NCBI GenBank assembly: GCA_965231025.1
Contig: OZ246407.1
Span: forward strand, 1,116,001 to 1,180,000
Source: PALSA-1335 sp965231025
Lineage (GTDB): Bacteria > Patescibacteriota > Gracilibacteria > UBA1369
Reading direction: 5' to 3'
DNA: 64,000 nucleotides
The notes under the pieces are model-generated. The model saw only the letters and a list, made by a program, of their open reading frames with translations. It did not search any database and was not told the origin of the DNA. The translations under genes and the position numbers were made by a program. Shown in pieces: positions 23,912 to 31,170 of the stretch. Each line of letters begins with the position of its first letter. The first letter of the stretch is position 1.

Positions 23912-26386
23912 ATGCAGGAAACAAAAATACACGAAGTAGAAGAGCAAAAAGAGCCCGCCAACATCTATGTTTTACCGCTGATCGAAGATCCATCGTCTGA
24001 AAATGATCTTCGCATTTTAGTTTTGGCCGACGGAAACAACCGGGCGAGCCTGGAAAACAAATCCTACGACGACGGAGGACGAAACGTCATCAGTCATGCC
24101 GAAGCACTTGCCAAGGAGGGAGGAGTATCCGTCATGGCAGCGTGCATCCTGGGACCCGACAATGTCACCAAAAGACCCCCCGAATTCAAAAGAAAAATCA
24201 CCGTCGCCTTCCGGATGCTTTGTGAAAGAATGGATAAAAAAGGAACGCTCATCAACTCCCGTATCAGACTGGAAACCTATGGAGACCTGGACGGCATGGC
24301 CCAAAACAGCCCCGCCGACGCTGAACTTGTGGAAATCATCAGGGAGGCATGTCAAAAAACCGAACACATCGACCGTCCGGCACTGAGGCTCGTACTGGGT
24401 ATCAATTACGACCGCGACATCGCCATCAACCTTGGAATCCATATGATGAACCGGAGCGGGCTGGAAACGGCAAACAACTACCGCACGAGCGGAATCAGTG
24501 TCCATCAGGGAATGCGAAACTATGGAACCCAAACACTTTGGCCCGACGTACAGGAAGAAGATACTCTTGCGGCCATCCGGGACTGCAGGGAAAAAATACG
24601 ACCCTTCCTCCGGACGGGATATCAGGCGGAAAAAATCCCGGAAATGGTACAGGCTCTTGACCAAAAACCGGACACCAAAAGCCCGGTAAACATCACGATT
24701 CCGTACCAATCCGATCTGGCAAAGCTTGAAAAGGAACTTCGGTCTCATCTTCAAACTTCGCCTCTGCGACACACCACCGTGGAACTGTACGGGACGGACG
24801 GAAAGGTGCACCAAACACTGGGTGCCGCCGCAGAAAACTCCATTACCATAAAACTGGTTCACGGAGCGCATCAGCATGAAAATACAACATACACGGCATT
24901 CATAGCCCCGGGCCAAACCATCAACGCCCTGACGCTCCCCTCCGAACCGCAAATAGAATATGCCAATGTTCATGCCTGCGGGGAAAATCCCGAATCAATC
25001 GCAAATGGGGTAAAGGAGGCCATCGGATTCGCCCTGAACACCACCCAGCTGAAGGGCGCCGAGCGCGCGGCAAAAATGAACGAGCTGCCGGAATTCAGCG
25101 GATACTACCAACTGATAAAAGCACTTTCACAGCACGGCGCGAAGCCGCTCGAGGAGATAGCCGAAATATTACGTGATGATGGAAAAACTGACCGGTACAA
25201 CCTGATGGCTGACCTTTTCACCGCAAAAATGATCGACTGGTCGGATAAGGCGGGGATCCCCTGGCCGTCGGCACCGGCATTCAGGGCATTCATCAACTAT
25301 GTTTTTACCAGCTTTTTCTTCGCGTACTTTCCCAACCACCCGAAATGGGGAAAAGGCATAGAAGAGGAATGGGAACAAAAAGCGGAACTGCTCTCAAAAT
25401 ACATGGTTCTCACCTATGCGATGGATGACTTTATCTTTGACCTGCCCATTCCGGAAGAGCAGAAAAAAGCCCACCTTGACGAGTCGACGGCCGCATTGAT
25501 CGATGCGGTTCAAAATCCAGACAAGCCACGAACACCCGTAGAAAACAAAACACTTGAACTGATATGCGAAGAGTTCCGGAGATTAACGGTCGAACTTCAG
25601 GCCATCGGAAGTCCCGAAACATTCAAAAACTGGCAACAAAGCATGATTGATATTATGAGCTGCATGCGGAACGAGTGGAGGGAGGACGTCCTGAACAACC
25701 GTGTTCTTGAAAATCCTGACGAAAACGAACCCGCACCGGACACGATTCAAGAATTTACAAACCGGTACCTCGGGGAGGCCGTTCCCGGACCCGTGCGGAC
25801 CCTCATCGAACAATCGCTTCAAACCTATACCGACCGGAGCGCTCCGGAAGAAGAACGCCACTCCGCCTTTCACGACCTCAAACTCTTTGCCTACCTGGTG
25901 GATATCGAAAAAAGCATCGGGTCCGGAAACATCTATAAAACCATGGCATGCATCAACTCAAAAGATAAATCCCTGGATCCCGAAACCCTCAGGGAACTTG
26001 ATGAAATCTGCGCATTGATCAACCATTATTTCCGTATCGCCAACGACCTAGCGGAATACTCGCGCAGCCCCGAAGACCGTGACGAGAAAACAAGTTCGGT
26101 CCAGATCCTTGGCGAAAAGTACAAAAACAGCGGGGACAGTGAAAAAGCGGGGGCGCAGTACCTTACGGGACTCATGCTTCATTTGAGAGAAAACCTCTAT
26201 GGAATGATCGATGCTTTCCAGCATAAACACGACGGGGAACCGCTTATGGACGGAATCGGCGTGGCACTTCAAAGGGCACGGATCGGAGAACTCTTCTACC
26301 AGGGAACGCACTACCGTGAGGCAAAAAGGCCGATGGTGAAAAAATTCTTCCTAAAACTGCATGATTGTGGTATAAATGCAGCATGA
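23912..26386 (+). CDS. Predicted fusion of cis-prenyltransferase and class I terpene synthase
   Basis: An 824-residue protein. Residues 33-235 align with undecaprenyl-diphosphate synthase (UppS): DGNNR (40-44) for the DGNGR pyrophosphate site, GPDNVTKRP (81-89) for the STENWKRP loop, GDLD (124-127), LGINYDRDI (162-170) for LNYGGRDEI, and LWPDVQEED (209-217) for the LWPDFDEQD block. The RTGGE-R-S motif is degraded to RTSGIS (191-196). Residues 240-430 are unassigned. Residues 450-824 look like a class I terpene synthase: DDFIFD (505-510) as the Mg-binding Asp-rich motif and NDLAEYSRSPE (711-721) as a variant NSE motif. It would make a Z-prenyl diphosphate and cyclise or ionise it. Its stop overlaps the kinase start (ATGA). 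The domain reading is by eye; the terpene synthase half is less certain than the UppS half. Confidence 0.72.
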   Translation: MQETKIHEVEEQKEPANIYVLPLIEDPSSENDLRILVLADGNNRASLENKSYDDGGRNVISHAEALAKEGGVSVMAACILGPDNVTKRPPEFKRKITVAFRMLCERMDKKGTLINSRIRLETYGDLDGMAQNSPADAELVEIIREACQKTEHIDRPALRLVLGINYDRDIAINLGIHMMNRSGLETANNYRTSGISVHQGMRNYGTQTLWPDVQEEDTLAAIRDCREKIRPFLRTGYQAEKIPEMVQALDQKPDTKSPVNITIPYQSDLAKLEKELRSHLQTSPLRHTTVELYGTDGKVHQTLGAAAENSITIKLVHGAHQHENTTYTAFIAPGQTINALTLPSEPQIEYANVHACGENPESIANGVKEAIGFALNTTQLKGAERAAKMNELPEFSGYYQLIKALSQHGAKPLEEIAEILRDDGKTDRYNLMADLFTAKMIDWSDKAGIPWPSAPAFRAFINYVFTSFFFAYFPNHPKWGKGIEEEWEQKAELLSKYMVLTYAMDDFIFDLPIPEEQKKAHLDESTAALIDAVQNPDKPRTPVENKTLELICEEFRRLTVELQAIGSPETFKNWQQSMIDIMSCMRNEWREDVLNNRVLENPDENEPAPDTIQEFTNRYLGEAVPGPVRTLIEQSLQTYTDRSAPEEERHSAFHDLKLFAYLVDIEKSIGSGNIYKTMACINSKDKSLDPETLRELDEICALINHYFRIANDLAEYSRSPEDRDEKTSSVQILGEKYKNSGDSEKAGAQYLTGLMLHLRENLYGMIDAFQHKHDGEPLMDGIGVALQRARIGELFYQGTHYREAKRPMVKKFFLKLHDCGINAA

Positions 26387-27696
26387 AAAAGAAAAGTACA
26401 ACAAAATTATCAAGTGTCAACGACCCCCGCCTGCTCAACGACATTTCCCAAATGATCCTGAGCAAGGGGAATCTTAAGAGTACCAGCTCAAACATCCTCA
26501 CCCTTCTGAGTCAAAAGGTGGACTCACTGTTTTATATCTTCTTCCTGGTAGAAAACGACAATCTCATTCTGCAGTCATATGCAACCGGAGCCATGAACAT
26601 ACTGTCAAAAATCATCAAATTCGACGTCTTTAAAATCAGTTATCCGCTCTCGGTCAAAGAGATGCTGATCAGCAGATGCGTAAACGAAAAAAGAATCGTA
26701 AAATCCGCGCGGCTGCGGGATTTTTTTGCGCCGGTCTTCAAACCCGCCGTCCTCCTGGACACCATCCAGCAATTGACCGGCATCAAACAATGCGTGGGAA
26801 TTCCGATTGTTCACAACGGAAAAGCCATCGGCGCCATCGGATTCGCCAGCAAAAAAAAAGAACTGACCGAAGACGAACTCAACACGCTCCAGCTGTACGC
26901 GAACCTCTCCGGAATAGCCGTCAACAACAGCCATCAGTTTGAACAAATCCAAAAACAGTACGAAATGGAAAAAACCACCACTTCGATGCTGGGACACGAA
27001 CTCAAAACACCGATCGCCATAGCCCACAACGATGCCCAGCTTATAGCCAATTTCCTCACAAAAACCCCGAAGTCGCTGGATGACAGGACCCACCGGGAAC
27101 TCCGGACAAAGGTGAAAGACATCAAGGATAACATCGACCGGGTGACCAAAATCTGCAACTCGATCTTCAGCCTCCGCGAAGTGGAATCCCACATCCCCGA
27201 AGACATCCATCAGCTTAAACTTGACCAGCAAATGGAACCCATTATCGCCAACTTCCGGAATAAGGCGGAAGACAGAGGTTTACGATTTATGACGAACATA
27301 AAAACAAAACCAGGTAAATATTATGCAGGGATCATCCAGCTGGAACAGATCATCTGCATCCTGCTGGACAACGCGATAAAATACACCGAAAAAGGAGAAA
27401 TCACGCTTGAAACGACGATCATAAACATGAAACTGGTCGTGACGGTCACCGACACCGGCTGCGGAATCCCCAAATCCCAGTACGAAAAAATCTTCGACCA
27501 ATTCTACCGGTACCACAAAGGAATCATGCAAAGGAAAAGAGGGCTCGGCCTTGGGCTGTACATAGCAAAAAAAATCGTCATGAAACTGAAAGGTTCCATA
27601 TCAGTCGAAGGAAATCCGTCAGGAAAAGGGACCCGGTTCACCGTCAAAATCCCGGTATACGGCCCCTCCAGAAAATTAGCCAAGATAGCCCTTTAA
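26383..27696 (+). CDS. Soluble GAF-domain sensor histidine kinase
   Basis: A 437-residue kinase without membrane helices. Residues 30-185 look like a GAF sensor domain (VGIPIVHNGKAIGAIGFASKK). The HisKA domain has the phospho-acceptor H205 in SMLGHELKTP. The HATPase part has the N-box with N330 (LLDNAIKYTEKGE), G1 DTGCGIP (357-363) and G2 RGLGLGLYIA (386-395). Its ATG sits inside the stop of the fusion gene, so the two are translationally coupled. The nearest response regulator is at 23089-23769 on the same strand. The 3' end overlaps ldh by 21 bp. Confidence 0.92.
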   Translation: MKKKSTTKLSSVNDPRLLNDISQMILSKGNLKSTSSNILTLLSQKVDSLFYIFFLVENDNLILQSYATGAMNILSKIIKFDVFKISYPLSVKEMLISRCVNEKRIVKSARLRDFFAPVFKPAVLLDTIQQLTGIKQCVGIPIVHNGKAIGAIGFASKKKELTEDELNTLQLYANLSGIAVNNSHQFEQIQKQYEMEKTTTSMLGHELKTPIAIAHNDAQLIANFLTKTPKSLDDRTHRELRTKVKDIKDNIDRVTKICNSIFSLREVESHIPEDIHQLKLDQQMEPIIANFRNKAEDRGLRFMTNIKTKPGKYYAGIIQLEQIICILLDNAIKYTEKGEITLETTIINMKLVVTVTDTGCGIPKSQYEKIFDQFYRYHKGIMQRKRGLGLGLYIAKKIVMKLKGSISVEGNPSGKGTRFTVKIPVYGPSRKLAKIAL

Positions 27697-28626
27697 GGTT
27701 TTTACCGATGCGGCGAGCATCGCCTGTTCGGCGTCATCAAGCGGAACCGTGATCATGTCGGAAACCCCGCGGCTGTCCAGGACGCACGGAACACTCAGGG
27801 CAACGCCGCTGTGACCGTAATAATTCTCCAACGAAACCGAAAGAGGCAGAACTATTTTGGAATGCTGAAAGATATTGATCATGATTTCGCGAATAACTGT
27901 CGCGATCGAATAGCAGGTGAAACCCATGTCATGAATAATCCGGTAAGCGGCGTTTTTGGTTTCCTCGTAACAAGCCTTGCCGACCTGTTCGGTAAAACCC
28001 TCAAACTCAAACAAAGGCTTGCCCGCGACGTTCGCCGAACTGAACACCGGAAAGGACGAATCCCCATGTTCACCAAGAACATACGCCTCAATACTCTTCG
28101 GATTCAAACAAAGACGTTCTGAAATATGAAAACGAAAACGGGCCGTGTCCAAAAGCGTCCCGGTTCCAAACACCCTGCCCGCCGGAAATCCGGAAAGCTT
28201 CAATGCTTCGTACGTTAAAACATCGACAGGATTCGAGACGATCAAAAGGATGCTGTTCGGAGCGACTTTTGCCAACTCGGGAATAATCTGGGCAAAAATT
28301 TTCCTGTTCTTCTCAATAAGCTGGAGCCGGGTCTCCCCCTCCTGCTGGCGCGCACCTGCGGTGACCACGATAAGATGGGAATCGGCGCAAGCGCTGTAAT
28401 CGGTCGAAGCCACGATCTTGGAGTAATTCACGAACGGAAGGGAATGTTCAAAATCCAGAAGCAACCCTTCGACAAGATCCTTATTCCGGTCCACAAGAAC
28501 AATCTCGGAAGGCGTACCGTCCAGAAGCATCGCGTAGGCGGCGGTCGCACCAACATTACCGCATCCGACGATGGATACTTTAAACTGGGACTTGAAAGTC
28601 GGCTTCATGGAACAGATTTTGGACAT
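27676..28626 (-). CDS. ldh: L-lactate dehydrogenase
   Basis: LDH reduces pyruvate to L-lactate with NADH, the end step of homolactic fermentation. The Rossmann motif GCGNVG (21-26), the specificity loop GARQQEGETR (91-100, with Gln rather than the Arg of malate dehydrogenase), LDTARFR (159-165) and catalytic H187 in GEHGDS are seen. 316 residues is typical. Its 3' end overlaps the histidine kinase by 21 bp in a tail-to-tail arrangement. Confidence 0.93.
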   Translation of the reverse strand: MSKICSMKPTFKSQFKVSIVGCGNVGATAAYAMLLDGTPSEIVLVDRNKDLVEGLLLDFEHSLPFVNYSKIVASTDYSACADSHLIVVTAGARQQEGETRLQLIEKNRKIFAQIIPELAKVAPNSILLIVSNPVDVLTYEALKLSGFPAGRVFGTGTLLDTARFRFHISERLCLNPKSIEAYVLGEHGDSSFPVFSSANVAGKPLFEFEGFTEQVGKACYEETKNAAYRIIHDMGFTCYSIATVIREIMINIFQHSKIVLPLSVSLENYYGHSGVALSVPCVLDSRGVSDMITVPLDDAEQAMLAASVKTLKGYLG

Positions 28627-28653
28627 AACGTGGTATTAAAAATACATCATACT

Positions 28654-28682
28654 ATTATAGAACAAAACCGCAAAAAAGTCAC
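28654..28682 (-). promoter_or_regulatory. Promoter of ldh
   Basis: On the minus strand GTGACT (28677-28682) and a perfect TATAAT (28654-28659) are spaced by 17 bp. The leader would be about 20 nt. Confidence 0.5.
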
Positions 28683-28728
28683 GGCGGCGTACCGGAGCAT
28701 GACGGCAAATCAAACCATTGAGCCCACA

Positions 28729-30057
28729 TCACCCGGCAAAAAACACTTCCGTCCCATGGTTCTTTCCGAACGTTTCCCTCCACTCATACATGCGTTCCCC
28801 CGCGACAAAAGTCATCACCGGCCAGCCGGTAAGCCACCAGCCGTGGAAAGGTGACCAGTCGGGCTTCGTCCATAAATAGTGGTGGCAGACCCTCTCGTGA
28901 AGTTCCGGATCAACTACGGTAAAATCCGCGTCCATACCGGCCTCAATGCTTCCCTTCCCTTCGATTCCAAACCTCCTGGCAGGATTGAACGAACACAGCT
29001 CCGCCACCCTCGACACCGATAATTTCTTCTGATGAACGGCAGTCAACAAAAGCGGCAGCATCGTTTGCACCCCCGGTACCCCCGACGGAGCCTTCCCGTA
29101 AGGCAGTTGTTTTTCTTCCATTAAATGAGGTGCGTGATCCGTAGCCACCATATCCACCGTCCCGTCGGCAATTCCTTCCCAGAGGGCATCCACGTCTTCC
29201 CTGCTGCGCAACGGAGGATTCACCTTCACCACGTTTCCATACGTTTCATAATCGCGGTCGCTTAAAAACAGGTGATGCGGCGTAACCTCAACGCTGACCA
29301 GTTTGGCGATATCCGCAGGCTGTTCCTTCTTAAAGCGCCTGATCAACTCAAGCTCACGGCGGGTTGAGACGTGACAAATATGCACGCGCGAGCGGTGCTT
29401 TTGCACCAGTTCCAGCACAGCCTTCACCGCCTGTTCAGCGCATTCCGGAGCACGGATTTTGGAATGGACGGACGGGTCCGATTCCCCTTCATGGGCATGA
29501 AAACCTTTCCGGATACAGTCCTCATTTTCCGCGTGGACGGCAAGAATTTTCCCAGAATCTTTCATGAACGCCTCAAGGGTCGCGAGATCATCCACCAGCA
29601 AATTTCCGGTTGAACTTCCCATATAAATTTTGATCCCGGCGACACTTTCAACTTTTTTCAGTTCATCAAGATTGGTTTTTGTCGCCCCGGCAAAAAAGCC
29701 GTAATTCACGAGTGCCTCCTTCTTCACGAGTTCCCTCTTCATATCCAGAGATGCCTGATCGACGGTTGGAGGATTGGTGTTGGGCATATCCAAAACGGTC
29801 GTGACCCCTCCGGCAAGCGCAGCCTTTGACCCGGTGGTCCAGTCCTCCTTCTGGGTCATTCCGGGAGTCCGGAAATGGACATGAACGTCAACAAGCCCGG
29901 GCATGAGATACTTGCCCTTCAGATCCACCGTTTCGGATTTTCCCCGAAACCCGCCCTTTTCCACCTGCTGAATCTTGCCATCCTTCACAACGACATAACC
30001 GTCAAAAACTTCCCGGTGAGTGACGATTTTCGCGTTGATAAAGACAAATTCCTTCAT
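28729..30057 (-). CDS. pyrC: Dihydroorotase, type I
   Basis: Dihydroorotase closes carbamoyl-aspartate to dihydroorotate. The metal site motifs are HVHFR (HxH), AVHAENEDCI, HICHVST and VATDHAPH, and the substrate loop PGVQTMLPLLL is present. The 442-residue amidohydrolase form is the type usually paired with ATCase in Gram-positive-like bacteria. It follows pyrB on the same strand with a 43-bp gap. Confidence 0.95.
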   Translation of the reverse strand: MKEFVFINAKIVTHREVFDGYVVVKDGKIQQVEKGGFRGKSETVDLKGKYLMPGLVDVHVHFRTPGMTQKEDWTTGSKAALAGGVTTVLDMPNTNPPTVDQASLDMKRELVKKEALVNYGFFAGATKTNLDELKKVESVAGIKIYMGSSTGNLLVDDLATLEAFMKDSGKILAVHAENEDCIRKGFHAHEGESDPSVHSKIRAPECAEQAVKAVLELVQKHRSRVHICHVSTRRELELIRRFKKEQPADIAKLVSVEVTPHHLFLSDRDYETYGNVVKVNPPLRSREDVDALWEGIADGTVDMVATDHAPHLMEEKQLPYGKAPSGVPGVQTMLPLLLTAVHQKKLSVSRVAELCSFNPARRFGIEGKGSIEAGMDADFTVVDPELHERVCHHYLWTKPDWSPFHGWWLTGWPVMTFVAGERMYEWRETFGKNHGTEVFFAG

Positions 30058-30100
30058 AAAAGACCGCTAAAAATTGCAATGGTCCGTGGCGCCAATTTTT

Positions 30101-31030
30101 CTACGCCTTCCCCAGCACAAGGGACAAAAGTGCCATGCGCACAGCCACCCCGTTCTGGGCCTGACGGAAGTAAGCCGCACCTGGTAAATCATCAACGTCC
30201 TGGTGAATTTCTCCAACGCGCGGAAGCGGATGCATAATCGTCAATTTAGGGTTGTACTTCTCAACAAGTTCCCGGGTCAGCACATAGTAGTGTTTGTACT
30301 TCTCATACTCATTCACGTCGGCGAAACGTTCCCTCTGCACGCGGGTGTCATAAAGCACCTGCGCATTCTTCAGCGCAACCTCAAGATTTTCCGTCTCTTC
30401 ATAGGCAATCTTCTTACTCGAAAGATATTTGGTGATCTCTTCAGGCATCTTCAGCTTATCCGGAGAAACCAGGATCAACTTCACGTCAAAATGCGAAAGA
30501 AGATACGAGAGCGAATGGACGGTTCTTCCGTATTTCAAGTCGCCCACCAACGCGACGGTAAGGCCATCAACCTTTTTATGCTCCCGGGTAACGGTAAACA
30601 CATCCAGCAAAGCCTGAGTGGGATGCTCCCCTCCCCCGTCGCCGGCATTGATCACGGGAACATTGGCACTCTCGGCAACCTCCCTCGGCGAACCCGGCTG
30701 CGGATGGCGCATCGCAATAACATCGACGTATTTTTCGATCATCTTGCCGGTATCCCAGAGCGTTTCCCCCTTGGAGAGTGACGAATACTCCGTCCCCACC
30801 ACGGTCAACACGCGTCCGCCCAGCCGGTTCATCGCCGTCTCAAAACTCAGGCGGGTGCGGGTGCTCGGTTCATAAAAAAGGGCCGCCATCAGCTTCCCTT
30901 CCAGTAAATTTGAAGTTTTCTCCTTGAGGGCGACCGGCATAAACTGCTCGGAAACCTTGATGATATGTTCAACATCATCCCGCGTTAAATCCATGGTGGA
31001 GAGGATGTCCGACCCGGCAAAGTTCTTCAT
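30101..31030 (-). CDS. pyrB: Aspartate carbamoyltransferase catalytic subunit
   Basis: ATCase transfers the carbamoyl group to aspartate, the committed step of pyrimidine synthesis. The carbamoyl-phosphate loop FYEPSTRTRLSFE, the SLSKGETLWDT segment and the C-terminal MHPLPRVGEI are diagnostic. The ATG at 31030 gives MKNFAGSDILSTMDLT, the family N-terminus, and 309 residues. No pyrI regulatory gene is adjacent. Confidence 0.95.
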   Translation of the reverse strand: MKNFAGSDILSTMDLTRDDVEHIIKVSEQFMPVALKEKTSNLLEGKLMAALFYEPSTRTRLSFETAMNRLGGRVLTVVGTEYSSLSKGETLWDTGKMIEKYVDVIAMRHPQPGSPREVAESANVPVINAGDGGGEHPTQALLDVFTVTREHKKVDGLTVALVGDLKYGRTVHSLSYLLSHFDVKLILVSPDKLKMPEEITKYLSSKKIAYEETENLEVALKNAQVLYDTRVQRERFADVNEYEKYKHYYVLTRELVEKYNPKLTIMHPLPRVGEIHQDVDDLPGAAYFRQAQNGVAVRMALLSLVLGKA

Positions 31031-31128
31031 AGATGGAAGGGATAAAATAAAATTTACCGTCATTTTTATACCCCGAACCCCCGATAAAAGGAAAGGCCAA
31101 ATTACCAACTACAACCTGGTAAACAAAA

Positions 31129-31153
31129 AGCCCCTGCTTGCAGGGGCTTTTTT
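31129..31153 (-). terminator. Intrinsic terminator of the SLH/beta-propeller gene
   Basis: AGCCCCTGC and GCAGGGGCT form a 9-bp stem with a 2-nt spacer at 31129-31148. A T-run is present on either strand. It lies 18 bp beyond the stop of the minus-strand gene at 31171 and upstream of pyrB, so it isolates the two. Confidence 0.8.
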
Positions 31154-31170
31154 GATAATTCCACTAAACT

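Noticed and set aside
24017..24973. Minus-strand open frame of 318 codons opposite the fusion gene
   Set aside because: The plus strand has UppS motifs in order; the antisense frame has none.
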